Shown here: in pieces, positions 18,879-28,400 of the stretch
Layout: every line of letters starts with the position of its first letter
Numbering within the stretch: position 1 is the first letter of the stretch
Source of the DNA: Luteitalea pratensis
Lineage (GTDB): Bacteria > Acidobacteriota > Vicinamibacteria > Vicinamibacterales > Vicinamibacteraceae
DNA: 64,000 nt
Assembly (NCBI RefSeq): GCF_001618865.1
Contig: NZ_CP015136.1
Coordinates: 434,001 to 498,000, forward strand
Reading direction: 5' to 3'
Position numbers and translations under genes: made by a program
The notes under the pieces: model-generated
Databases searched by the model: none
What the model saw: the letters and a program-made list of their open reading frames with translations, nothing else
Told to the model about the DNA's origin: nothing

Positions 18879-19535
18879 GTGAGCCACTCGACCGCGCACG
18901 CCGCGCATCACCCGGCGCTGCAGCACCATTTCGACACCCTCGAGCAGCAGCAGAACGCCAGCACGCTCGGGATGTGGTGGTTCCTGGTCACCGAAGTGCT
19001 GTTCTTCGGCGGTTTCTTCATGACGTACATCCTCTACCGGTGGATGTACAACGCCTCGTTCCATGAGGCGAGCCACGAGCTCAACGTGTGGCTCGGCCTC
19101 TTCAACACCGCGGTCCTCATCGGCAGCTCGCTGACGATGGCGCTAGCGGTGCGTGCCAGCAAGACGGGCGAGAAGTCGCAGCTGGTGATGTTCCTCATCC
19201 TGACGCTGCTGCTCGGGAGTGTCTTCCTCGGCGTGAAGGTGATCGAGTACTCGGAGAAGTTCACCCATCACCTCGTGCCGGGCGCACACTTCCAGTTCCA
19301 CGACGCAACCCTGAAGAACGGCGCGGAGATCTACTTCTCGCTCTACTTCGGGATGACCGGCCTGCACGCCACGCACATGATCTTCGGCGGCTTCGTGCTC
19401 GTGCCGCTGATCGTGATGGCCGCCCGCGGCAAGTTCGGTCCCGCCTGGTATACGCCGATCGAGCTCTTCGGGCTCTACTGGCACTTCGTCGACATCGTCT
19501 GGATTTTCCTGTTCCCGCTGTTGTATCTGATGTGA
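18879..19535 (+). CDS. ctaE: Cytochrome c oxidase subunit III
   Basis: A 218-residue heme-copper oxidase subunit III with about five membrane helices and no cofactors. Recognisable parts are GMWWFLVTEVLFFGGFF, EIYFSLYFGMTGLHATHMIFG and LYWHFVDIVWIFLFPLLYL. Start GTG 18879 follows GAGG one base after the ctaD stop. The gene ends just before a repeat-filled gap that separates it from the last operon member. Confidence 0.95.
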   Translation: MSHSTAHAAHHPALQHHFDTLEQQQNASTLGMWWFLVTEVLFFGGFFMTYILYRWMYNASFHEASHELNVWLGLFNTAVLIGSSLTMALAVRASKTGEKSQLVMFLILTLLLGSVFLGVKVIEYSEKFTHHLVPGAHFQFHDATLKNGAEIYFSLYFGMTGLHATHMIFGGFVLVPLIVMAARGKFGPAWYTPIELFGLYWHFVDIVWIFLFPLLYLM

Positions 19536-19542
19536 CGGGAGT

Positions 19543-19785
19543 CGGGAAACGGGAAACGGGAAACGGGAAACGGGAAACGGGAAACGGGAAACGAGATTCG
19601 GGAACCTGGAGATGAAGCCGCCGGACTTGTCCGGCGGTCGATTTAGCACTGACCGTCGACCTGAAGGTCGACGGCGACAACGGCGGACCTGAGGTCGGCG
19701 GTAGCGTCAGCTCTCAGGCGTCAAGCGTCAAGCGTCAAGCGTTAGGCGTTCCATCAGGCATCAGGCATCAGGCATCAGGCATTAC
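19543..19785. repeat. Composite repeat gap inside the oxidase operon
   Basis: The 252-bp gap between ctaE and ctaF is almost entirely repeat. GGGAAAC heptamers lie at about 19543-19592. Palindromes lie at 19618-19637 (CCGCCGGAC/GTCCGGCGG), 19653-19674 (CCGTCGACCT/AGGTCGACGG) and 19681-19700. GCGTCAA heptamers then CATCAGG heptamers lie at about 19717-19783. No gene is seen; transcription presumably continues through it. Confidence 0.85.
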
Positions 19786-19787
19786 CA

Positions 19788-20084
19788 ATGTCCCACGTCG
19801 CTCCCAAGTCGCAGCTCTTCGCCGTCTTCGCCGCCCTCATGGTGCTCACAGTCGCCACGGTGCTCGTCTCGCGCCTGAACCTCGGGTATTTCAACCTGCC
19901 GGTGGCCATGGTGGTGGCCGTGACCAAGGCGTTGCTGGTCATCCTGATCTTCATGGAAGTGAAGTACAGCCCGAAACTGGTGCAGGTCACTGCCGGGGTC
20001 GGCTTTCTGTTTCTCGGCATCATGATTCTCTACACGATGACCGACTACCTCAGCCGAAACATGCTCGGCGTCGCTGGGCGCTAG
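19788..20084 (+). CDS. ctaF: Cytochrome c oxidase subunit IV family protein (caa3 type)
   Basis: A 98-residue protein with three membrane helices, including VTKALLVILIFMEVKYSPKLV, which is the signature of the prokaryotic COX4/CtaF family that packs against subunits I and III. It is the last gene of the respiratory operon, separated from ctaE by repeats and followed by a hairpin terminator. Confidence 0.9.
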   Translation: MSHVAPKSQLFAVFAALMVLTVATVLVSRLNLGYFNLPVAMVVAVTKALLVILIFMEVKYSPKLVQVTAGVGFLFLGIMILYTMTDYLSRNMLGVAGR

Positions 20085-20117
20085 CGGCAGAGCGCTTCGG
20101 CGAAGAATGAAGTCTGG

Positions 20118-20141
20118 AGGGCCGGCGAAAGCCGGCCTTTC
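20118..20141 (+). terminator. Rho-independent terminator of the ACIII-caa3 operon
   Basis: Arms GGCCGGC and GCCGGCC (20120-20126, 20131-20137) close on a GAAA tetraloop, extend outward by G-T and A-T pairs, and run into TTTCG. It lies 34 bp after the ctaF stop. Confidence 0.7.
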
Positions 20142-20176
20142 GTGCGTCTGGGCACCCCGGCCTGACCGGAGACTCG

Positions 20177-20602
20177 GTGACGGCGAGTCCGCAGTTGACG
20201 GTGGACGACTCGCCCTTCCTGCTGAACGTCCCTCCGACGTTGGCCGCGGGCGCCAGCGTCGGTCCGGTGCTGATGCTCCGTGTGAACATCAGCCCCGCCG
20301 CCCTTCCAGGCACGTACGGGGGCACTCTCGCGGTGCTCGGCGGAAGCAGCCCTGGGGCGTTGGGCGCGCTCGACGACGAGACGTTCGAGGTCATCGTGCG
20401 CCAGACGTCCACGGCCGTGCCGGAACCGGCGACGTGGCTCCTCGCGGCGAACGGGTCGGCGGTGATTGGCATCCGGCGCCGTCGACCGCTGACCGTCGAA
20501 AGATCGATTGGACGGTCACGTCGGGCTGGGACAGCCCGACGCTACCTTCGGCGAATCCCGGTACCCGGTACCCGGTACCCGGTACCCGGTACCCGTGTTT
20601 GA
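20177..20602 (+). pseudogene. Truncated PEP-CTERM protein fragment
   Basis: The frame has no credible beginning. From about 20165 it reads like the last part of a secreted beta-rich protein (TVDDSPFLLNVPPTLAAGASVG) and then a PEP-CTERM sorting tail, VPEPATWLLAANGSAVIGIRRRR (PEP box, hydrophobic segment, Arg cluster). The frame then runs into an unrelated palindrome and GGTACCC heptamers. PEP-CTERM tails are processed by exosortases, so the genome probably encodes that system. The small size, missing N-terminus and missing natural stop suggest a decayed gene. Confidence 0.6.
20557..20595. repeat. GGTACCC heptamer array
   Basis: Five tandem copies of GGTACCC, itself nearly self-complementary, sit between the PEP-CTERM remnant and the reductase gene. 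The same unit recurs at 54889-54916. Confidence 0.85.
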
Positions 20603-20646
20603 GGCCTCCCCGCCGAACGGGTGGGCCAGCCACACCGGCGCGGTAG

Positions 20647-20670
20647 CATGTGGGGACCTGTCCCCACATG
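20647..20670. promoter_or_regulatory. 11-bp-arm perfect palindrome overlapping a start codon
   Basis: Arms CATGTGGGGAC (20647-20657) and GTCCCCACATG (20660-20670) are perfectly complementary around CT. The right arm ends in the ATG of the downstream reductase (20668). As DNA it could be an operator; as RNA it would bury the start codon in a strong hairpin. No better ribosome-binding site is seen. Confidence 0.6.
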
Positions 20671-22353
20671 CCCACTCCAGTCCTTCTTGCCGTTGACGAC
20701 GATCCCGCGGTGCGCGCGGCGCTCGAACGCGACCTGCGCCAGCACTACGACGATGACGACATCCCTGTGGACCGTCAGTACGAGGTCATGGCCACCGGTT
20801 CGGGGACGGCGGCGATCGACCTGATCGGCCGCCTGCAGGGGCGCCGGCAACCGATTGCGCTGGTCCTCTCGGATGAGCGCATGCCGGGGATGAGCGGTGT
20901 CGACCTGCTCACGAAGGTCCGCGAGATCTCGCCAGACACCAAGCGAGTCCTGCTCACCGCCTACGCCGACACCGACGTGGCGATCCGCGGCGTGAACCGG
21001 GCGCGACTGGATCTGTACCTCACCAAGCCCTGGAACCCGACCGAACTTTTCTCGCCGATCGACGATCTCCTGGCCGTCTGGCGCGCCGAGTTCCGCGCCG
21101 AGAGCCACCTCACCGAACTGTTCGGTGATCGTTGGTCGAAACAGTGCTACGAACTGCGAGAGTTCCTCTCGCGTAACCGGGTGCCCTTCCACTACCACGA
21201 CACGGCCACCGCCGAAGGCCAGGAAGCCCTGCGGACCATGGCGGGCAACACGATGCCGCCGCTGCCGTTCGTGGTGACCGAGGACGGCCAGCGGCTCGAG
21301 CATCCGACGACGACGGACCTGGCCCGGCACGTGCACTTGCAGACGCGCGCCGAGTTCGAGCGGTACCACCTCGTGGTGGTGGGCGCCGGTCCTGCCGGCC
21401 TGACGTCGAGCGTCTACGGCGCATCCGAAGGCCTGAAGACGTTGCTGCTCGATCGCGATGCGCCTGGCGGGCAGGCGGGTCTCAGCGCCCGCATCGAGAA
21501 TTACCTCGGATTTCCGGAAGGCCTCTCGGGGCGTGATCTTGCCAATCGAGCGGTGACGCAGGCGCGCCGGTTCAAGGTCGAGATCGTGAGTCCGCAGGCG
21601 GTGACCGCCCTGGACGTCGACAACGAGTACAAGGTCCTGACCTTCGCCGATGGCAGCAAGGTCCAGGCCGACACGGTCGTCCTCGCGATGGGCGTGCAGT
21701 GGCGCAAGCTCTCCGGCGTCGACGACCTCGATCGGTTCACAGGGGCCGGTGTCTACTACGGCGCCTCGATGGCCGAGGCGCGCACCTGCCAGGACGAGAC
21801 GGTGCACATCGTCGGCGGTGCGAACTCCGCGGGCCAGGCGGCGCTCAACTTCGCTGAGTACGCCCACAAGGTCGTGATGCTCGTGCGTGGGCCGGACCTG
21901 GCCGCCTCGATGTCCGAATACCTGATCCGGAACATCGAGGCGCACGACAAGATCGAGGTGTCGACCAACACCTGCGTGGTCGGCGCCGATGGCGACGACC
22001 GCCTCCGCTGCCTCGAACTCGCGTCACCAAGCGGCGAGGGCCGGCGCAAGGTGGAGGCGACCTCCCTCTACGTGATGATCGGCGCGGCCCCCGATACGGA
22101 GTGGCTCGGCGACGTCGTTGCGCGCGATGCTCATGGCTACATCCGCACGGGTCCGGACCTGCCGCGCATCGACGGGACGACACGCGTCAAGGGCTGGCCT
22201 CGTTCCAGGGAGCCCTGGCTGCTCGAGACGTGCGTGCCCGGCGTGTTTGCGGCCGGTGACGTCCGCTGCGGTTCGGTGAAGCGGGTGGCGTCGGGTGTGG
22301 GTGAGGGGGCCGTGGCCATCCAGTTCGTGCACCAGTACCTCGCGGGGAAGTGA
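20668..22353 (+). CDS. Fused response regulator - glutaredoxin-like - FAD/NAD(P) reductase
   Basis: A 561-residue three-domain protein. Residues 1-130 are a receiver with phospho-acceptor Asp69 in LSDERMPG and the conserved Lys in LYLTKPW. About 150-225 is a glutaredoxin-like fold (LTELFGDRWSKQCYELREFL ... LPFVVTEDGQRL). From about 235 comes a thioredoxin-reductase-type flavoprotein (VVVGAGPAGLTSSVYGASEG, APGGQAG, IVGGANSAGQAALNFA, GVFAAGDVR). The CxxC of true thioredoxin reductases is replaced (GVYYGASMAEA), so it cannot act as a standard one. Family relatives carry a cyclic-nucleotide domain in place of the receiver. It is followed 1 bp later by a histidine kinase, its likely phosphodonor. 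Confidence 0.9.
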   Translation: MPTPVLLAVDDDPAVRAALERDLRQHYDDDDIPVDRQYEVMATGSGTAAIDLIGRLQGRRQPIALVLSDERMPGMSGVDLLTKVREISPDTKRVLLTAYADTDVAIRGVNRARLDLYLTKPWNPTELFSPIDDLLAVWRAEFRAESHLTELFGDRWSKQCYELREFLSRNRVPFHYHDTATAEGQEALRTMAGNTMPPLPFVVTEDGQRLEHPTTTDLARHVHLQTRAEFERYHLVVVGAGPAGLTSSVYGASEGLKTLLLDRDAPGGQAGLSARIENYLGFPEGLSGRDLANRAVTQARRFKVEIVSPQAVTALDVDNEYKVLTFADGSKVQADTVVLAMGVQWRKLSGVDDLDRFTGAGVYYGASMAEARTCQDETVHIVGGANSAGQAALNFAEYAHKVVMLVRGPDLAASMSEYLIRNIEAHDKIEVSTNTCVVGADGDDRLRCLELASPSGEGRRKVEATSLYVMIGAAPDTEWLGDVVARDAHGYIRTGPDLPRIDGTTRVKGWPRSREPWLLETCVPGVFAAGDVRCGSVKRVASGVGEGAVAIQFVHQYLAGK

Positions 22354-22354
22354 C

Positions 22355-23758
22355 ATGAGTGATCCGCAAGCCGAGCCGCTCGTCGACGCCTTGCGTCGCG
22401 TTCGTGTCTTCGACGGGTTGGACGACGCACAGCGGCAATGGCTCGCGGAGCGGATGGAGGAGGCCCACTTCGAGGTGGGCCACACCCTGTTCGAGGTGGG
22501 GGCGGTGGCAGACCGCATGATCGCGATGCTTTCTGGCGAGCTCCAGGTCGTGGTCTCGGGCACGAACGAGCCCTTCCTCTTCGTGCACGAGGGCGACGTG
22601 TCGGGCTTGCTGCCGTACTCGCGGATGACCGTCCTGCGCGCGACCGCCCGGGCGACACGACCCAGCCGCGTCGCGTTCCTGCACAAGCGGCATTTTCCAG
22701 ACCTGTTGCGCGAGTTGCCGTCGGTGGCCGAGCGGCTCGTGTGGATGATGGCCGACCGCATCCGGGAGTTCGCGGTCCACGAGACCCACCGCGAGAAGCT
22801 GATGGCGCTCGGGAAGCTCTCGGCAGGCCTCGCGCACGAGCTCAATAATCCGGCGTCCGCGGTGCAGCGGGCGGCCGCACAGCTCTGTACGCTGCTCACC
22901 GAGTTGCAGGCGCACGCGGCGGGTGCCGCGGCGTCGTCGCTGGCCGAGCGGCTGATGGTGACCGACACGCCGGGCGATCCGCTCGACCGGTCGGATCGCG
23001 AACGCGGCTTGCGCCAGTGGTCGAAATCGGCCGGCCTCGATGTTCCCCGGGATGCATTGACCGCGCTTGCCGATGCCGGCCTGGACGCCAACGAGGTCAC
23101 GCAACTTGTCGCAGGCATCCCCCAGAGTGAGGTCGCGTCCCTGCTGGTGCGGATCACAATGGCGTGGCGGGCCCGGTCGCTCGTCGACGACATCGAGAAG
23201 GCGACGACGCGCATTGCCGATCTTGTCGGGGCGATCAAGGAGTACGCCTACCGCGACCAGGCGCCGACCCAGACGGTGGACGTGCGCTCGAGCCTCGATC
23301 GGACGCTGACGGTGTTCACGCCGCGGCTGAAGCACGGCGTGACCGTCGAGCGGGACTACCAGGAAGACCTGCCGTCGATCCAGGCCAACGCAGGCGAGTT
23401 GACCCAGATGTGGACCAACCTGATCGACAACGCCCTCGACGCCATGCAGGAGAGCGGCACGCTGCGCGTTCGGGCTGCCCGTGACAATGAGACGCTCGTG
23501 GTCCAGATCGGTGACAGCGGACCAGGCATCCCGAAGGAGATCCAGCGCCAGGTATTCGAGCCGTTCTTCACCACCAAGCCGCAGGGCGAAGGCACCGGCC
23601 TCGGCCTCGACATCGTCCGCGGCATCGCCCAGCGGCACCAGGGGGCGGTCCGCGTGTTGCATTCGGAACCCGGGGATACGGTGATGCAGGTGCGGTTGCC
23701 GATTGGAAGCGTCGCAAACGAGGAGAACGCCAGTGGCGATCACGTGCCGGCATCGTGA
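22355..23758 (+). CDS. Histidine kinase with N-terminal cyclic-nucleotide-binding-type domain
   Basis: A 467-residue cytoplasmic kinase without membrane helices. Residues 10-140 are a cNMP-binding/CRP-like sensory domain ([21 protein letters not shown] ... GELQVVVSG). The dimerisation/phosphoacceptor helix has [16 protein letters not shown] with His161. The ATPase domain has N (LIDNALDA), G1 (IGDSGPGIP), F (FEPFFTTK) and G2 (GTGLGL) boxes. It sits between the receiver-reductase and the UBP zinc finger gene with 1-bp and overlapping junctions, so the three are one operon. Its cognate receiver is most likely the reductase fusion upstream. Confidence 0.92.
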   Translation: MSDPQAEPLVDALRRVRVFDGLDDAQRQWLAERMEEAHFEVGHTLFEVGAVADRMIAMLSGELQVVVSGTNEPFLFVHEGDVSGLLPYSRMTVLRATARATRPSRVAFLHKRHFPDLLRELPSVAERLVWMMADRIREFAVHETHREKLMALGKLSAGLAHELNNPASAVQRAAAQLCTLLTELQAHAAGAAASSLAERLMVTDTPGDPLDRSDRERGLRQWSKSAGLDVPRDALTALADAGLDANEVTQLVAGIPQSEVASLLVRITMAWRARSLVDDIEKATTRIADLVGAIKEYAYRDQAPTQTVDVRSSLDRTLTVFTPRLKHGVTVERDYQEDLPSIQANAGELTQMWTNLIDNALDAMQESGTLRVRAARDNETLVVQIGDSGPGIPKEIQRQVFEPFFTTKPQGEGTGLGLDIVRGIAQRHQGAVRVLHSEPGDTVMQVRLPIGSVANEENASGDHVPAS

Positions 23759-23999
23759 CCAGGACACGCATCCGTCCCCGCGCAACAATGGCTGCGAGGA
23801 GTGCCTGAAGAGCGGCGACACATGGGTGCACCTGCGCCTGTGCCTCGTGTGCGGTCACGTCGGTTGCTGCGATTCGTCGAGAAACAAGCACGCGACGCAG
23901 CACTTCCACGATACGCAGCATCCGCTCGTGCGCTCGCTCGAGCGCGGCGAACACTGGGCCTGGTGCTACGCCGACGAGGAGTTCTTCGACGAGGCGTAG
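23733..23999 (+). CDS. UBP-type zinc finger protein
   Basis: An 88-residue protein that is essentially one UBP (BUZ) zinc finger: CRH at the start, then [27 protein letters not shown] and [11 protein letters not shown] supply the Cys/His ligands. In eukaryotes this fold binds the C-terminus of ubiquitin; bacterial copies have no known ligand. Start GTG 23733 has AGGAG seven bases upstream and overlaps the kinase by 26 bp. A conserved link to receiver-reductase fusions suggests a shared redox or signalling role (inference). Confidence 0.88.
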   Translation: MAITCRHRDQDTHPSPRNNGCEECLKSGDTWVHLRLCLVCGHVGCCDSSRNKHATQHFHDTQHPLVRSLERGEHWAWCYADEEFFDEA

Positions 24000-24013
24000 C
24001 TGCTACCGCCGAT

Positions 24014-24121
24014 CTCAAGTCTCAAGTCTCAAGTCTCAGGTCTCAAGGAAGATCGACATTGAGGGTGTGGTTGCCTGAGACCTGAGTCCTGACTCCTGAG
24101 ACCTGAGTCCTGAGACCTGAA
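24014..24121. repeat. CTCAAGT and CCTGAGA/CCTGAGT heptamer arrays
   Basis: Four to five CTCAAGT/CTCAGGT units are followed, after a short unique stretch, by alternating CCTGAGA, CCTGAGT and CCTGACT units. This fills the gap between converging genes. Confidence 0.85.
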
Positions 24122-24126
24122 GCTGT

Positions 24127-25392
24127 TTAGCCGCCCGGCGCAAGTTGCAGCGCGAGCTGCTTGAGGAACAGGCCGACGTCGGTGACAACGCCTACCGTCT
24201 GCGCAGAGCCGCGATCGGATAGCTTGGTGACGACGGCGGGGTTGATGTCGACGCACACGACCTTGACCCATGACGGCAGCATGTTGCCGACGCCGATGGC
24301 ATGCAGCATCGACGAGAGCATCACCACCAGGCCGGCGCCTTCGAGCAGCGCCGCATAGCGCTCCTGCGCCTCGATGAGGTCCATCACCGTGTCGCGCAGC
24401 GGCCCGTCGTCGCGGATGCTGCCGGCGAGCACGAAGGGCACCCGGTGCGTGACCAGGTCGTACATCACGCCGCTCGTGAGTACCCCGGACTCGACGGCCG
24501 GGACGATGCCGCCGGCGCGGTTGACCCGGTTGATCGCTTTCATGTGGTGCTTGTGTCCCTCGTGGACCGGCACGCCCTGGGCGAGGTCCACACCGAGGGA
24601 GGTCCCGAAGAAGCACGACTCGATGTCGTGCACCGCGATCGCGTTGCCGGCCAGCAGCGCGTCCACCCAGCCGGTTCGAATCAGCTCGGAGAAATAGGGA
24701 GCGCCACCGGTGTGCACCACCACCGGACCGGCCACGAACACGATGCGTCCGCCGCGCGCCCGCACGTCGCGCATCACGTGGGCGATGCGCGCCACGGTGG
24801 CTTCCACGCGCCGCTCCGACGAGATGTCGTTGGCCATGAAGGCGAAGTGCTGCCGATCGCGCTCCTGGAACTCGGGGACGATGCGGATGCCGTCGGTGCC
24901 GCAGACCACCCGGTCGCCGCGGCGGACGTCGCGCAGCTTGCGGCAGGTCGCGCGCGCGTTGTCCGCGCTGACGACGACGATGGCGTCCATGCGTTGCTGC
25001 TGGACATCGAGCCATCGACCGTCGACGCGCACGGTCGTGCGGTGATTGGTCGTCGAGTAGAAATCTTCCGGCACGGCGCCGTCCATGTCCGCCTCTCGGA
25101 CAACGGCGTCGGTTTGCACGACCGGGGCGCATCCGAGCGGCAACAACGCCTCGAGAATGCGATCCAACTGCTCGGACGAAAATGCAGAAACCCGAAGAAC
25201 GAGCTCGGAGACGTCGTTGTTGGTGCGACCGATCTCGAACTTTTGCACCTCGAATGCGCCTTCGTGCGCGATCACCGCATCGAAGATCGTATTCAATAAT
25301 CCGGAGTCGATCAGGTGTCCGTGCGCTTCGACGACGACGGCGGTCTCGCCCTTCATGACGGCAGAGTAGGTCAACGGCGCGGAAAATCCCAT
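24127..25392 (-). CDS. TIGR00300/LOR-SDH family protein, probable ornithine cyclodeaminase
   Basis: A 421-residue member of the LOR/SDH bifunctional-enzyme-like family (TIGR00300). The N-terminal domain (VVEAHGHLIDSGLLN ... VQKFEIGRTNND) is the arginine-guanidine-related module. The C-terminal half has the AGPVVVHTGGAPYFSELI and LLAGNAIAVHDIESCFFGTS blocks found in the archaeal-type ornithine cyclodeaminase. The likely reaction is conversion of ornithine to proline and ammonia; activity on arginine cannot be excluded. ATG 25356 (MKGETAVVVEAHG) fits the family N-terminus better than the ATG at 25392. It is divergent from the TonB receptor. Confidence 0.85.
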   Translation of the reverse strand: MGFSAPLTYSAVMKGETAVVVEAHGHLIDSGLLNTIFDAVIAHEGAFEVQKFEIGRTNNDVSELVLRVSAFSSEQLDRILEALLPLGCAPVVQTDAVVREADMDGAVPEDFYSTTNHRTTVRVDGRWLDVQQQRMDAIVVVSADNARATCRKLRDVRRGDRVVCGTDGIRIVPEFQERDRQHFAFMANDISSERRVEATVARIAHVMRDVRARGGRIVFVAGPVVVHTGGAPYFSELIRTGWVDALLAGNAIAVHDIESCFFGTSLGVDLAQGVPVHEGHKHHMKAINRVNRAGGIVPAVESGVLTSGVMYDLVTHRVPFVLAGSIRDDGPLRDTVMDLIEAQERYAALLEGAGLVVMLSSMLHAIGVGNMLPSWVKVVCVDINPAVVTKLSDRGSAQTVGVVTDVGLFLKQLALQLAPGG

Positions 25393-25421
25393 CTCATATC
25401 GGCCGGCTCACACCGCGCGGC

Positions 25422-25450
25422 TTGAAGTTCTGTCGAGTCTTCACTACCCT
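25422..25450 (+). promoter_or_regulatory. Candidate promoter of the TonB-dependent receptor
   Basis: TTGAAG (25422-25427) and TACCCT (25445-25450) are 17 bases apart, 36 bases before the ATG at 25486. A GGGGG run (25472-25476) gives the ribosome-binding site. The match to consensus is moderate. Confidence 0.4.
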
Positions 25451-25485
25451 TCGTCATCGTTCAGTCACAACAGGGGGTCACGCGT

Positions 25486-28400
25486 ATGAGTGGATTCTTC
25501 AGCGGATCCGGGACGCGATTGCTAATCGCGCTATGTCTTGTCGCCGCCACGAACGCGGCGGCGTGGGCACAGTCGGGCCTGGCAACCATCACCGGCATCG
25601 TCACGGATACCCAGGGCGCAGCAGTGCCAGGTGTCATGGTCACGGCGACCAACACGGCAACCAGCGTGCCGTACACGGGTGTGAGCAACGAGGCGGGCGT
25701 CTACACCATCAACGCCCTGCCGATCGGCACCTACCAGGTGAAGGTCGAGTTGCAGGGCTTCAAGGCCGTGACCGTCAGTGCCTCGCTTTCGGCTGGCCAG
25801 ACGGCACGTATCGACGCCGCGCTCGAGGTCGGGAGTCTCACGGAGTCGGTCGAGGTGACCGCCACCAGCGCCATCCTGCAGACCGAGAACGCCGTCGTCG
25901 GCGGCAAGTTGGACCGCGAGCAGGTGGAGAAGCTGCCGATTCAGGGACGCAACCTGTCAACAGCAGCGCTGTACACGAGCGGTGTGACCACGCCGAATCC
26001 ATCGTCGTTCAACAGCCTGAAGAACACGGGCGGCGGACGTCCGTTCGTCAACGGGCAGCGCGAGCAGGCCAACAACTTCATGCTCGACGGCGTGGACATG
26101 AACGACGCCATCGACAACCTGATTGCCTACCAGCCGAGCCCGGACGCGGTGGAGCAGGTCAGCGTCGAGACGAACAACTACTCGCCCGAGCAGGGCAACG
26201 TCGCCGGCGCCATCATCAACATGGTGCTCAAGTCTGGGACCAACAGCGTCAGCGGCAACGGCTTCTACTACTGGCGCGACAACGAACTCGCGGCGACGCC
26301 GTGGGCGACCAATAGGGCCGGCGGCCGGAAGTCCGAGTTCTCGCGCGACATCTTCGGCGGCACCGTCGGCGGCCCGATCGCGAAGGGCAAGCTGTTCTTC
26401 TTCGCCGACTACCAGGGCGGACGGCAGGAGGCCCCGCCTGCCGACTCGTTCACGACCGTCATCCCGGATCCGTGGCGCAACGGCGACCTGAGCAGCCTGC
26501 TGCCGGGCATCGTCATCTACGATCCGCTCACGAACCAGCCGTTCCCGAACAACCAGATCCCGACGAGCCGGTTCAGCCAGTTCGCCCGGAACCTGCTCGC
26601 GAACGAGGCCCTGTACCCGCGGGCCAATGTCACGCGCGCGATGTCGGACTTCCGCAACAACTACCTCGGCAAGGCCGCGTCCTCCGAGCGGACGAACCAG
26701 TTCGACGCCAAGATCGACTGGAACGCGTCGACCAATGACAAGATCTACGTGCGCTACTCGAAGCAGACGCACTTGTCCGAGACCGAAGAGACGGCCATGC
26801 CGTTGCTGTACGGGTCGATCAGCGAAAACCCGTTCTGGAGCGTGGCCGGCAACTGGAACCGCATCTTCGGGGCCAACATCGTCAATGACCTACTCGTCGG
26901 GTACAACGACAACTCGTTCAACAACGTGCCACTTGATCTGCGTGGACTCGGGTCGTTGAACAACCAGCTTGGCATCGGTGGCAGTCAGCCGATACCCGGT
27001 CTCACCCAAGTTCTCATGGGCAACAACGTGACCAACATCGGCACGCTCGGCGGCGCGAGCAACACCAACAACGGCGTGTTGCAGATCAACGAGCGTCTCA
27101 CCTGGCTGAAGGGCCGGCACACGCTGAAGTTCGGCGGGTCGTGGAACCATTACGTGATGGAGCGCTACTACGCCGGCAACAACGGCGTGTTGGGCTACAT
27201 CGGCTACGGCGGCACATTCACCCGCGCAGTGGGCGCCAGCACGGGTGGCGCCCCGTTTGCCGACTTCCTGCTCGACTACGTCTCGAGCAAGGGCCGCGGT
27301 TCGCTCACCGACGCGTGGACGCAGCTGCAGGATCGCACCGCGCTCTATGTGGCCGACGACTACAAGATCACCGACAACCTGACGTTGAACCTCGCCATGC
27401 GATGGGGCTACACGTCGCCGCTGGTTGAGAAGGACGATCGCCAGGCCAACTTCGACCTGACCAATGCCGAGCAGCTGCTTGCCGGACAGAACGGCAACAG
27501 CCGTGCCCTGTATGAGCCGTATTACAACGGCTGGGAGCCGCGTCTCGGCGCCGCTTACAGGGCCGGGGAGAAGTGGGTCTTCCGCGGCGGCTACGGCATC
27601 ACCCAGTACATGGAAGGCACCGGCGCGAACCTGCGCCTGCCGCTGAACCCCCCGTTCTTCTTCGAGTCGCAGGTTGACTGGGTCGGCCCGAGCGGTCCGT
27701 CCGGCACGATCTCGACCGGCTTCGAAGGCCTGCAGGCGCTCGACCGGCCCTCGGGCCAGCTGAGGGCGTGGGACCCGAACCTGCGGCCGCAGTTCACCCA
27801 GCAGTGGAACGCCTTTGCTGAGTACCTGCTGACATCGCGCGCCTCGATCAACATCGGCTACGTCGGCAACAAGTCGACCCACCTGGTGACGCCGATCGAT
27901 GGCAACCAGGCTCTCCCCGGTACCGGTCCCGCGAGCACGTGGCTCCCGCTGCAGCAGCGTCGCCCCCTGTTCGTCTTCAACCCGCTGATCAACAGCATCA
28001 GCACCACGGCGTCGCGCGGCCGCAGTGACTACCACTCACTGCAGACGACGTTCCGGCAGCGCCTGACCGCAGGTCTCGATTTCGTGGCCAACTACACCCT
28101 GGGCCGGGCCAATTCGAACAACCTCGGGTACTACGGTTCGGGCGGCGTGGCGGCGGAAAGCGCCTACCCGGTCAACAGCTACGACATCGAGGCCAACTAC
28201 GGCCCGGCGTTCTTCGACGCCAGGCACATCTTTTCGATGGCGGGCAGCTACCAGGTGCCGTTTGGCCGCGACCGCGCCCATGGCTCGTCGATCAGCAAGC
28301 CGCTCGACTGGGTGGTCGGAGGCTGGGACGCCAGCTTCGCCTTCACGGCGCACTCCGGGTACCCGATCACGGTGCAGGACGGCACCACTGCGGCCAATCC

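Noticed and set aside
19543-19785. Operon break between ctaE and ctaF
   Set aside because: The gap is only repeat DNA with no promoter or T-run, and subunit IV belongs with the oxidase; the first convincing terminator is after ctaF.
21361-22353. Annotation as a true thioredoxin reductase
   Set aside because: The redox-active CxxC expected before the second nucleotide-binding motif is absent (GVYYGASMAEA), so only the flavoprotein fold is claimed.
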